Positions 25,619 to 34,434 of a stretch of 64,000 nucleotides of DNA are shown here, one piece after another. The first letter of the stretch is position 1. Each line of letters opens with the position of its first letter. Source of the stretch: Bacteroidaceae bacterium (GTDB lineage Bacteria > Bacteroidota > Bacteroidia > Bacteroidales > Bacteroidaceae); assembly GCA_902362375.1 (NCBI GenBank), contig CABIVS010000010.1, positions 73,329 through 137,328 on the forward strand, written 5' to 3'. The translations under genes and the position numbers were made by a program. A model generated the notes under the pieces. That model searched no databases. It had not been told where the DNA came from and saw only the letters and a program-made list of their open reading frames with translations.

Positions 25619-27274
25619 TCAGTTTATTTGTTTCAATAGTTTCTTTACTTCCACTCTCATCTCTTTTACTGCTGTCGATTGAACCTTCGGCTCTTTTGTC
25701 AATACAACCTCAACCATACGCTTTAATTTTTCAGGTTGTTGGTATTTCGGCTCCACATACAGTTTTGCCAGAAGATAATATGGATAAATTCGTCCCGGAA
25801 GTCGATGCGTAGATCGAATCAGACTCTCTTCCGCTTTCTCGTACTTTCCTACTGCCTGATAGTTCTTACCTATAATATTTAAGATCATTGGGTCGCAACT
25901 GTGCTTCATTGCTTCTTCCAGAACTATAGTCGAACTATCATATTGTTTCAATTTATGCAAACAATACCCGTATTCAAAAAGAAAGGCTCCCCGATTCTTC
26001 AATTCGGAATACAACTTTCCATATTCTTCTTTAGCTGATTGGTATGCTTCGATATTATAGAGCATTTTACTACGATACCAGTTCTTACATGCATCATATT
26101 GATTATATTTCCAATAATAGACTCCCAATAAAGCTATCATCGAAATAAAAAGCAATAGCATAATCTTCGAACGCCCAATGACACAGGCAGCCAGCAGGAA
26201 ATAAAATGTCACTGCAAATCCTGGAATCTGCATCGGATAAGAAGAAAAGGCAAATACCAAAACTGCAATTATACTTCCACAAAGCCCTATTCGTCCTTCC
26301 CTACTCCCCTTCCAAAAGCAAAACGCAATTATTAATAAAACGACAAATAAAAAAGGAATCCCATATTCTATTGCTACTTGAAGATATTCATTAAAAGCAT
26401 ATTCCGGACTACCTGCCACCAGTTCTTCTGTTTCCGAATACTCTCCGTTTGCAAAATAATTCTCCTGTGCCCTGCCATAAGCTGAAACAAAGTTCCCTAT
26501 TCCATGTCCCACAACAGGGCTTTCGACAATAGCAAGAGCGCTGATTTTCCACATAAACAGGCGTCCGTTGGCAGAAGCTGCTTTTAACTGAAAAAGTGAA
26601 TAACCGACCACTATAAATATAATTCCTCCTGCAATACAAGCCAACAGAACTTTTCTCTTATATCTCTTTCTAATCTCCTTTAGCTTACTTTCCCATGAAA
26701 CGTGCATTCCATACACCCATGCGCCCGATACTGCGGCAGCAATCCAAGCCGAACGACTCATTCCGGCAGGTAGTACACAAAGAATCAACAGCATCACTCC
26801 TAATGCCATGTAATACTTTCCCTGTTCTATCCATGTACGTTCCGTCTTTTCTTTCAGATTTAGCCATTCATGCAGGCAAAGCGGAAATATCATTGCCAAA
26901 TATCCCGAGTAAGGTCCCGGATTATAGAAAGATCCCGTAAGTGCATATAAAGAGTGATTAGAGACAGCCAAACCATATATTTGCCCCAATCCCCAGATAG
27001 CTTCAATCCCTCCCAATGCAATCAATACCCATATCACAATTGATGGAAAAGACAAACAGAGTTTTCTATTCAAGTAAAAAGAAAATAGACAACAAATGAC
27101 AAAAACAACCGCCATACGTCCCAACCATAATTTTTGATATGCCATTTCGCCAACAGAAATGTCGTTCGGAGTAGGAAAAACTACTACATACAAGATTGCC
27201 ACAACTCCTGTAAGAGCTATCACATCCGCCATATTCTTTTTTGTCATTCGCTTCAATTCCAACTTGACTTTCAT
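25619..27274 (-). CDS. O-antigen ligase/polymerase-like membrane protein with TPR tail
   Basis: The 551-residue protein has about ten to twelve hydrophobic segments up to residue 390, with the Wzy_C/WaaL-type region GSFYNPGPYSGYLAM and the conserved VVGHGIGNFVSAYG that precedes the large loop of O-antigen ligases. The last 150 residues form TPR-like helices (YEYGYCLHKLKQYD, YQAVGKYEKAEESLIRS). WaaL-like proteins transfer polysaccharide from undecaprenyl carrier to an acceptor, and related enzymes glycosylate proteins. With no sugar genes nearby, a protein or peptide acceptor from this operon is a fair guess but unproven. The gene starts 3 nt after the signal peptidase stop. Confidence 0.75.
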   Translation of the reverse strand: MKVKLELKRMTKKNMADVIALTGVVAILYVVVFPTPNDISVGEMAYQKLWLGRMAVVFVICCLFSFYLNRKLCLSFPSIVIWVLIALGGIEAIWGLGQIYGLAVSNHSLYALTGSFYNPGPYSGYLAMIFPLCLHEWLNLKEKTERTWIEQGKYYMALGVMLLILCVLPAGMSRSAWIAAAVSGAWVYGMHVSWESKLKEIRKRYKRKVLLACIAGGIIFIVVGYSLFQLKAASANGRLFMWKISALAIVESPVVGHGIGNFVSAYGRAQENYFANGEYSETEELVAGSPEYAFNEYLQVAIEYGIPFLFVVLLIIAFCFWKGSREGRIGLCGSIIAVLVFAFSSYPMQIPGFAVTFYFLLAACVIGRSKIMLLLFISMIALLGVYYWKYNQYDACKNWYRSKMLYNIEAYQSAKEEYGKLYSELKNRGAFLFEYGYCLHKLKQYDSSTIVLEEAMKHSCDPMILNIIGKNYQAVGKYEKAEESLIRSTHRLPGRIYPYYLLAKLYVEPKYQQPEKLKRMVEVVLTKEPKVQSTAVKEMRVEVKKLLKQIN

Positions 27275-27277
27275 TAT

Positions 27278-28156
27278 TTACTTGATTTTCGTCATTATCC
27301 TATTCCAACAAGGTTTCTCCGTAACTTTGTCTTCTGAATACCATATATGGGTCGCCTTACCTACAATATATTCTTCCGGCAGCATCCCCCAATACCTTGA
27401 ATCCTGCGAATTAGCCATATTGTCGCCGGACACAAAATAATAGTTCTTTTTAAAGCGATATTGAGTAATTATGCTGTCACCTAATAATACTTGCCCATCT
27501 TTCAGAGATAGTTTCTTTTTCTGTTCCCAACCTATCAATTGCCTGTACAATAGACAGCTCGTACGATTCATCATTGCTGTCTGACCTTTCTTTGGAATTA
27601 GCAGTGGTCCGAATTCATGGATAGTCCATCCTAGTTGTTCATCATACGGAAATGTATTTACCACAATACCATATTGTTCCGGATGCTCCAAATCCGCAAG
27701 ATTTTGCTGCGCACTACTATTTCCTAACTCCTTATTACATCCCTTCACCTTATAAACTCCCTCCCTAATTTCTAAAACATCTCCCGGTAAAGCTATGCAG
27801 CGTTTTACATAATACTGCATTACATCCATCCGGATACTATCCCACCGAAATTCCTGATAAGGGAAATTAAACACTATCACATCATTTCTATTTAAAGCTC
27901 CCAATGCAGGTAACCGATAAATATCCACCTCTTTTTGTTCCAATGCAGCAGCCACATCGAACAACCTTGCCCCCATGACCATCTTATTCACCAATATCCG
28001 GTCACCGGCTTTTAATGTAGGCTCCATAGAATTCGATGGAATCTTGAATGAAGTAAAACAGAATAACTGTCCCAGAAACATCAATCCCATCAAACAACAT
28101 ATTACAGATGAGACATCCAGAATTCTGATTATTATCTTTTTTATTTTTAGCTTCAT
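27278..28156 (-). CDS. Signal peptidase I (leader peptidase) of the NVEALA locus
   Basis: This is a 292-residue S26 serine peptidase. The nucleophile is S43 in IPSNSMEPTL, the general base K118 in YYVKRCIALPGD, and the closing box is VSGDNMANSQDSRYWG. One membrane segment (about 15-35) precedes the catalytic domain. I start at the ATG at 28,156, 8 nt after the upstream stop; starts at 28,207 or 28,180 would overlap that gene. The housekeeping lepB is normally elsewhere, so a copy inside this operon suggests dedicated processing of exported products such as the NVEALA peptides. Tentative. Confidence 0.85.
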   Translation of the reverse strand: MKLKIKKIIIRILDVSSVICCLMGLMFLGQLFCFTSFKIPSNSMEPTLKAGDRILVNKMVMGARLFDVAAALEQKEVDIYRLPALGALNRNDVIVFNFPYQEFRWDSIRMDVMQYYVKRCIALPGDVLEIREGVYKVKGCNKELGNSSAQQNLADLEHPEQYGIVVNTFPYDEQLGWTIHEFGPLLIPKKGQTAMMNRTSCLLYRQLIGWEQKKKLSLKDGQVLLGDSIITQYRFKKNYYFVSGDNMANSQDSRYWGMLPEEYIVGKATHIWYSEDKVTEKPCWNRIMTKIK

Positions 28157-28164
28157 ACTACCTA

Positions 28165-29985
28165 TTATTTTTGTCTCCATTGTATCAGTTTCCGATAAGC
28201 TCTCCATCCCAATATTTTTTTCACTCGCTCATCATTCTCATCCAATAATTCAGAAACAGAAATTGTTTCATTCTGCTTACATGATTCCAAATAAGTAGCC
28301 CATTGCTGTAACAATCTCCAATGTCTTTCCGCATAATCAAAATCCTTCTCCAATTCTACAATAGCTAAAGCCATCATCAACATATCGGCAGCGACCTCAA
28401 TACCATGATCTTCTACACTTGACTGACGGCCTGATATCGGATAAGTCCCTATATCATAAGGGGGATAACTTTTTACCCAATCATTGTTCTCACAAGTTTC
28501 AAAAACAGCATTCAGTAATCCTTTCATTAAATCAACCCGTCTCCAAAACAATAGCGTAGGAAAGTATCTGTAGATTTCTCTTATATTGCCCAGAGTATCC
28601 CCGAAACAATAGGTTTTATTGCCCATACCCACCACAAGCCTATGATTAGCCATAAAATTCCGATACATGGGCAGTATCTGTGCTACATTGCTCTTATATC
28701 CATTACGAGATACATTTTCTTGTAAAAGATTATCCATCTCATTACATTTTTTCTTTAACACCCAACATTGATCCCCAACAATCGTCATTATGTCTTTTAT
28801 TGTTTTTTCCCCCTTCATATTCCAACAAGGAAACATATTCTCCCCCTCATACTGCATAATTTGGTCTTCCTCATATCCTAAAAGCAAAGCACCACAATCA
28901 GCTTGCTCTCCACATAATTTCTGTGAAAATATAGCATGTCCGTCTTCATAAGAATATTTTGCTTCTTCTGCCTTCATTTCGACAAAAAAACGATCAAAAG
29001 ACCATTCCATATCTACATCAAACAAGATCTCAATATCAGGACATTCCCCTTCTTTAGGGACTACATGATATGTTATAAACCCTACCGGACACCCCATCAC
29101 CCCTAATTCGTCCAATAAGCCGGGAGAGACAAAATCAAGCTGTAATTCCACACTTCCACACTGAAAAACATAGTGAGTTTGAGTTGCTTGCACATCCACC
29201 TGTTTCAAAGTTGCCGTATCCTGCTCACAATAAATTTTATTTTCTATATATAATCCAAAATCCAATAATGCAAATCCTCCTCCTTTATTATGCCCAAATG
29301 CAGCAATTATATTATCTCCGCTCTGCAACTGATTGACAATCTTTCCAGAAAGCTGTTTACATTCTATTTGCGTAGATTGACCTTCTATCTGTGAAATATG
29401 TTCTCCATTGAAATAAAGTTCAATCTGACCATCACAAAAATATCGGACATACATTTTTCGCCCTCTCAAAGCCTCCTTGTCATTAATAGTAATATGCCTA
29501 CGTACATAAATATTATTCGCTCCCCACAAAGTATGGACTGGATAATATATATTCTTAACCCCAAACGCACCTATTCCATCCTGCCATCGCGAATCATCAA
29601 ATTCCAGTTTTTCCCAATTTGCTCCCGGATATAAATATGAATATTTACCACTCCATCCTTCACCGCTATAAACAGGAGCAATAGGGACAATACGCAGTGA
29701 ATCACCACCTATAAAACGATACAATTTACCATCGACACGTAAAATGCCAATCATAGGAAATTCTTTTCCTGTGCGCAACCGCAAATATTGCTTATACAAT
29801 GCAGCGCTGTCAGCCTCTATCGTAAAATCAGGAGAAAGGGGCATTAAAGTATGTCGCGCTGTATAAACTGACAAAGAAGAGACTTTCTCTTTTTCGAACT
29901 GATGGCAAGCCCATACCAGTAAGACAACACTCATTGATATTATCCATAAAATCATATTCTGAATAATTCTATTTTTCATTTCCAT
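28165..29985 (-). CDS. Glutaminase-A-like (DUF4965/DUF5127) lipoprotein, shortened
   Basis: The 606-residue protein begins with a signal segment and a possible lipid Cys (C27 in LLVWAC). Its blocks resemble the Bacteroides/fungal glutaminase A family: GILRVDGKLYRFIGGDSLRI, a galactose-binding-like insert (WEKLEFDDSRWQDGIGAFG), a DUF5127 part (FVSPGLLDELGVMGCPVGF), and a helical part with YPPYDIGTYPISGRQ and WRLLQQWATYLESC. Family members run to about 820 residues; here the chain stops soon after KKILGWRAYRKL, so the C-terminal domain is missing. Activity is uncertain. Its start overlaps the end of the transglutaminase gene by 10 nt. Confidence 0.7.
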   Translation of the reverse strand: MEMKNRIIQNMILWIISMSVVLLVWACHQFEKEKVSSLSVYTARHTLMPLSPDFTIEADSAALYKQYLRLRTGKEFPMIGILRVDGKLYRFIGGDSLRIVPIAPVYSGEGWSGKYSYLYPGANWEKLEFDDSRWQDGIGAFGVKNIYYPVHTLWGANNIYVRRHITINDKEALRGRKMYVRYFCDGQIELYFNGEHISQIEGQSTQIECKQLSGKIVNQLQSGDNIIAAFGHNKGGGFALLDFGLYIENKIYCEQDTATLKQVDVQATQTHYVFQCGSVELQLDFVSPGLLDELGVMGCPVGFITYHVVPKEGECPDIEILFDVDMEWSFDRFFVEMKAEEAKYSYEDGHAIFSQKLCGEQADCGALLLGYEEDQIMQYEGENMFPCWNMKGEKTIKDIMTIVGDQCWVLKKKCNEMDNLLQENVSRNGYKSNVAQILPMYRNFMANHRLVVGMGNKTYCFGDTLGNIREIYRYFPTLLFWRRVDLMKGLLNAVFETCENNDWVKSYPPYDIGTYPISGRQSSVEDHGIEVAADMLMMALAIVELEKDFDYAERHWRLLQQWATYLESCKQNETISVSELLDENDERVKKILGWRAYRKLIQWRQK

Positions 29986-31994
29986 ACCTGAATACCATTT
30001 TCATAAACAAATATCCGTTCATCCATTCCCCTCGTATGATTACGTAGCAATAAAAGTATATCCTTCGGAATACTCCGATAGACAATCGAATCGGCAGTCG
30101 CCTTTATAATACCGGCAGATTTCCAGTTTCTATCACAATAAAAAAGCTCATAAATATCTCCAGAACGAATATAATTATCTCTATTACGTGGGGTGTAAAC
30201 AATTCGATCTATCTGTACATCCTTTCCGGCATCCAGTCCGGTCCATCCTCCAGTTGGCTCAATATAATCAAAAGATGTCCATGTTTTACCATCAAAAGCA
30301 TTTGTATATTCATGACTTCCATCTTGCTGGCTACACCCAGGGGTTCCCAACACTTTACCTTTCAAAGCAGTAGTATCATTTGATGTATAAAAGGCTATCT
30401 CAGCAACATTACAATTAGCATTTTCAGGACCTACATATCTGAGATAACGATATTTCTTATCAGACCAACTTTTGACAACTGTTCTCAAACGATAAGGTTT
30501 ACTCTGGATAAGAAATAGAGTATCCTTATCTGTAAAATCCGCCCTATTACTTCCCTCAAACACGCCTCCTATCATTCTATCTCTGAAAAGATTCTCCGTA
30601 TCGATATTAGATTTAGCATATAATATTACATCTTGTTTTTCTTCTCCAGCTGAATAATAACGGCTTTTATTAGTCCACCCATCCACAATAAAAGGATCGG
30701 TCACAAAATGCAATGTTCCATTCTCGTAAGTAGCTACCCTCATCATAGAACTTTTTTTAAAGTTTCGGAATACCAAATTATTCCTATCATATTCTGTCCA
30801 ATCTACAGGAATCCAACTATCACGACTACTGAGGCATAAGTAAGCAATCTTCCCATCTCTCTTTTCCCTATATATCTTCTCTAAAGGAATTTTAATCTCT
30901 TTCTTATAATATTGAGCATATCCATGAGTTACATCTTTGAATTTAGGTAGTCGCCAAAAAGGATATAATTCTTCTCCATAAACTACCATTGATTCATATA
31001 GATCCCTATTAATGCTAAAAGTATTTCGGTATATCTTAGCACTCATATCCATTCCATACCACCAACTCTTGCGAACCAGTTGCAAAGGTTCCGGAAAGTC
31101 CATTCTATAGTCTTCTCCATTTTTATCCCAAGTCACTAACCAAAAATGACCGTCACTTCCAGAACCACTCATTGGGATAAAATCAATGGCGCAAGGGATT
31201 CCTAAAGCTCTGAACAGATATACACAAAAATCTGTTACTTCCCTACAAGATCCTGACAAATATTGTACATATTCCGGTCCGATATGTCCAAAAGAGGTTG
31301 GAGTAATAGATGTAAAAATATGCTTCTTATTTGGTAACCGTTCTAACAAATATTTAGCAGCAACTAACGGATCTTCGGTATCCAGCGAATCAGATCTCCT
31401 TAATGAATCCAATAATGAATTGTATTTTTCATAGTACGTTTCACGCCAATAAGTTAATGGTTCATCACCTATTCGATAAGGCAACAAGTATTCGCAAAAT
31501 GTATCAAATGAAATATTCTTTCCCCATGGTTGCTCTTGCCAAACTTTAAATGCCCAATCAATATTATGGCACAAATACGCAGAATCTATTTCCATAATAT
31601 CACGTTTCTTCTTAGGTTCTTTCATTGGACCAAAAACTTTTTTGACTGAATCCGAAACTTGCTGCGGTGTTTTACCCTTACGTACTTTTAGCCAAGCATA
31701 ATAAGACTTATAATTCTCTAATTGTTCTCCACTGGAGTAAGTGTAAAAAGGCATATTCTCTATTAAAAAACAAGCCGCTTTATATTTTAAACTATCAGCA
31801 GGATTCTTCTTATAATAGTAAAGTGCTTTTTCTAATTCCTTTCGATTATCACCTGCCACTTGCAAAGCAACTTTCCTAGGAATGATAGGTTCTTTAGAAA
31901 ATATATTATTCAAAATATCAATTCCTACTATGATAAGTATCGAAATCAGAAACCAGTAAATACATTTTAAATATAACTTCGCCATATTTATCAT
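29976..31994 (-). CDS. Transglutaminase-like protein with C-terminal discoidin (F5/8C-like) domain
   Basis: The 672-residue protein has an N-terminal membrane anchor or signal (residues 8-28), a helical region, and a transglutaminase-like core with an intact triad: C250 in LSGSCREVTDF, H283 in DGHFWLVTW and D299 in RMDFPE. A middle beta region follows, then a discoidin-like domain (about 530-640, AEIAFYTSNDT and AFDGKTWTSFDY). In bacteria this fold hydrolyses or cross-links peptides and proteins; the discoidin part often binds sugars. The Gln/Cys chemistry beside a glutaminase-like gene is notable. It lies 3 nt after the DUF1573 gene. Confidence 0.78.
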   Translation of the reverse strand: MINMAKLYLKCIYWFLISILIIVGIDILNNIFSKEPIIPRKVALQVAGDNRKELEKALYYYKKNPADSLKYKAACFLIENMPFYTYSSGEQLENYKSYYAWLKVRKGKTPQQVSDSVKKVFGPMKEPKKKRDIMEIDSAYLCHNIDWAFKVWQEQPWGKNISFDTFCEYLLPYRIGDEPLTYWRETYYEKYNSLLDSLRRSDSLDTEDPLVAAKYLLERLPNKKHIFTSITPTSFGHIGPEYVQYLSGSCREVTDFCVYLFRALGIPCAIDFIPMSGSGSDGHFWLVTWDKNGEDYRMDFPEPLQLVRKSWWYGMDMSAKIYRNTFSINRDLYESMVVYGEELYPFWRLPKFKDVTHGYAQYYKKEIKIPLEKIYREKRDGKIAYLCLSSRDSWIPVDWTEYDRNNLVFRNFKKSSMMRVATYENGTLHFVTDPFIVDGWTNKSRYYSAGEEKQDVILYAKSNIDTENLFRDRMIGGVFEGSNRADFTDKDTLFLIQSKPYRLRTVVKSWSDKKYRYLRYVGPENANCNVAEIAFYTSNDTTALKGKVLGTPGCSQQDGSHEYTNAFDGKTWTSFDYIEPTGGWTGLDAGKDVQIDRIVYTPRNRDNYIRSGDIYELFYCDRNWKSAGIIKATADSIVYRSIPKDILLLLRNHTRGMDERIFVYENGIQVWK

Positions 31995-31997
31995 TTT

Positions 31998-32876
31998 CTA
32001 TTTCGCATTGCCTACCACCCTCACACTGAGCGGACTGCCTTCAACATTGCAATAAACGGTTATCGTTTTATCAAAATGTTCAGGATATTCAGCTCGATAT
32101 TTCACTTTCAATCTTAAATCTTGCCCTGGACGAATCGGTTCTTTACTATAATCCACTATAGTACAACCGCAGGAAGTGGTAATTTCTTCAACAACAAACA
32201 AGGCTTTACCAATATTGGTTAGTACCCAGTCAGCTGTTTGTTCCTGTTCCCAATCAAAGTTACCAAAGTCAATATATTTATTATTAGATTTTATCTGCGT
32301 CAATATCTTGTTACCTTGTGTCATTATCGATTCACCAGTAATAATCTTCAAATATAATTCCTTTATTTTAGGATTATGAACAGGATTTCCAACAGCAATA
32401 ACCTTATTGCTTCTATCCAATAAAAATGTCTGAAAAGCCATATCTTGCGGAAAATTATTCAAGATATTGAGTGAATCATGTTCATCTATACATACTGGAT
32501 AATTAAAATTACTACGTCTTAAAATTGAAATAATCTCATTTCTATTCTTAGGATGTAGAAAGAAATGAACCGGTATAGAAGAATCTGCCAAAGAATCAAG
32601 CCCAACGATAAAATCCAGCCATTCTCGCAATTTTAATTTACAATTCATACAACCAACAGAATCCACATAAGTGATAATAGAATATTTATTATCCAAAACT
32701 GGATATGCAGAAACAGTATCTTGTCCATATATTGTAAAATACATTTGTGTTGGATAAATAATTTTTCGCTCGTTCCATTCATCAATTATACGAATTATTC
32801 TGTCTGATGGTCCTCTGCAAGAACATACAAATAATGATAAACTAATACCCAATAAACATACCCAGTTTCTTTTCAT
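31998..32876 (-). CDS. Lipoprotein with thioredoxin-like N part and DUF1573 domain
   Basis: The protein has 292 residues. The signal peptide ends in VCSC (C20). Residues 60-170 resemble a thioredoxin-like fold with a CxxC pair (C76 and C79 in VDSVGCMNCK). The C-terminal 100 residues are DUF1573, an Ig-like domain with the hallmark EITTSCGCTIVDY and the strand-rich tail. It may handle disulphides in exported proteins; the NVEALA peptides in the same locus have two Cys each. That functional link is inference. Confidence 0.75.
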   Translation of the reverse strand: MKRNWVCLLGISLSLFVCSCRGPSDRIIRIIDEWNERKIIYPTQMYFTIYGQDTVSAYPVLDNKYSIITYVDSVGCMNCKLKLREWLDFIVGLDSLADSSIPVHFFLHPKNRNEIISILRRSNFNYPVCIDEHDSLNILNNFPQDMAFQTFLLDRSNKVIAVGNPVHNPKIKELYLKIITGESIMTQGNKILTQIKSNNKYIDFGNFDWEQEQTADWVLTNIGKALFVVEEITTSCGCTIVDYSKEPIRPGQDLRLKVKYRAEYPEHFDKTITVYCNVEGSPLSVRVVGNAK

Positions 32877-32904
32877 AGCACTTCACCCATTAGAACAATA
32901 GCTA

Positions 32905-33942
32905 TTAATTCATATCATAAACAGTTATATTAGGCTCTGGTACATGAGACAAAACATAGATTTTATCTGCTTTTTCATCAATGCAAAATGCAAATGCAGG
33001 TTTAGAAATAGAATATCTACCAATAATATTTCCAGTATAACTATAAACATGAATTTCTTTTCCATAAGTTGCTACTGCATCCATATCATCTGCTTCACCT
33101 GAATACAGAGCATAGATTTTATCATCACCAATATATGCAGACAAATATCCTATAGGAGCATTATTTATAATAGATGTACCATCCATCCTATAATCCAATT
33201 CGTGAATGACGCTTTCCCATCTCTGAGTTATTCCTGTTTTTTTCACATCATAACATGAAAGAACAGATGCATTATAAATAATTTCTATCAGTAAATCCTT
33301 ATTACGCGATAACACACTTTTACCATAATTAGCTATAATATGTGACATATCAGAAATACCAGCCTGTGGTTTAGGTCTATACTTACCAAAATAACCAATA
33401 ATCTTCAATGAATCCGATAAAAGAGTATATTTTCCTTCAGTTGTCAGTCCGGTTGCCAAATACCCCTCATTTATTCTCAATATTTCATGAAATCTTACAT
33501 CTTTATTTTTAGAAAGTATCATTTTAGGTAGATAGTTGTTATTCATAATTAATAATGAATCATAGTCATATACACCTAATTTTGAGGAAACTGGATCAAA
33601 AAGGCTTATCTTAACTCTGCTATCTGAATTTCTATAAATGTCAATATTGTTAACATGTAAATATTCGTATGGTCCTTCTCCCTTTTTAGCAAAAGACAGA
33701 AGTATTTCTTTTTTTTCTAAATCATATATCTTCACTATTTTTCCTTCATCAAACATATCAACAATAAAAAGTTTATTATCAAATAATTTTACTATCGTTG
33801 GAAGTCCTAAAAACAATGATAAAGAATCTATCTCTGCCAAATCCCCTAATTGAGTAATTTTCTCTAAATCAACTTTTTTATTATTCGATTGACCACACGA
33901 AACCATAGTCAACACTAACATTAATAAAATGAGTATACGCAT
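32905..33942 (-). CDS. Six-bladed beta-propeller lipoprotein (first-type NVEALA partner)
   Basis: The 345-residue protein has a short lipoprotein signal (lipobox MVSC, C16) and then repeating beta-strand units with the look of the Bacteroides TolB-like/BF2992 six-bladed propeller family (KIYDLEKKEILLSFAKKGEGP, and later FAFCIDEKADKIYVLSH). Such propellers are commonly encoded beside NVEALA genes. It lies 62 nt after the NVEALA-1 gene and 28 nt before the DUF1573 gene. No catalytic motif is seen; a binding role at the cell envelope is likely. Confidence 0.72.
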   Translation of the reverse strand: MRILILLMLVLTMVSCGQSNNKKVDLEKITQLGDLAEIDSLSLFLGLPTIVKLFDNKLFIVDMFDEGKIVKIYDLEKKEILLSFAKKGEGPYEYLHVNNIDIYRNSDSRVKISLFDPVSSKLGVYDYDSLLIMNNNYLPKMILSKNKDVRFHEILRINEGYLATGLTTEGKYTLLSDSLKIIGYFGKYRPKPQAGISDMSHIIANYGKSVLSRNKDLLIEIIYNASVLSCYDVKKTGITQRWESVIHELDYRMDGTSIINNAPIGYLSAYIGDDKIYALYSGEADDMDAVATYGKEIHVYSYTGNIIGRYSISKPAFAFCIDEKADKIYVLSHVPEPNITVYDMN

Positions 33943-34004
33943 ATTATAAGTTATTGCAAGGATGAAACTTGATTTTAAGTTTCATCCTTTTGTTTATGAC
34001 TAAT

Positions 34005-34226
34005 TTATCTATTACGATATAAATAATGATCACTATTACTTGTTTCACAGATACTAATCAAATTAAGTTTACATCCTTTATCTGATTCTCTAGTATTTGC
34101 TAGAGCCTCTACATTAGTAAGAAATAGATCTGATAATTCTACATCGTGTTGTGATACATATACATTATATCCAGCAAATATTGCAACTGCAACTACAGCT
34201 ATTACACTTAATAATTTCTTTTTCAT
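34005..34226 (-). CDS. NVEALA-family precursor peptide 1
   Basis: This is a 73-residue protein. Residues 4-24 form a hydrophobic export segment (LLSVIAVVAVAIFAGYNVYV). The family signature LSDLFLTNVEALA follows at 32-44, then a 29-residue polar tail with two Cys (C53 in DKGCKL and C60 in SICETS). The signature ends in Ala-x-Ala, as at signal peptidase sites, but lies about 18 residues past the hydrophobic part, too far for a usual signal peptide. The tail may be the mature product. Its function is not known. A terminator-like hairpin upstream suggests it also has its own promoter. Confidence 0.8.
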   Translation of the reverse strand: MKKKLLSVIAVVAVAIFAGYNVYVSQHDVELSDLFLTNVEALANTRESDKGCKLNLISICETSNSDHYLYRNR

Positions 34227-34350
34227 TTTTAATTCTTTATATTAGTAAAAAAAATCATTTTTTTCTGTATCTATCCTTTCAACAGAATAGCAATAATTTG
34301 CTACATTATTTTTTTATCCTTATGTTTGCATCGAAATCTTTTTAAAGGTT

Positions 34351-34411
34351 TAGGAGCAGGTGATATGTAAGCAAATCCGGCAAGATGAACAAACTCATCA
34401 TCCTGCTCCTT
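34351..34411 (-). terminator. Hairpin between propeller 2 and NVEALA-1
   Basis: On the minus strand GGAGCAGG and CCTGCTCC are inverted about 40 nt apart, followed by a short T-poor tract. It may end or weaken transcription from the NVEALA-2 unit. Between it and NVEALA-1 lie a 6-bp-arm palindrome (34,288-34,303) and a GGATAGAT word (34,269-34,276) like those upstream of NVEALA-2. Confidence 0.5.
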
Positions 34412-34434
34412 TCTAATCAAGTTAATTATCTCAT

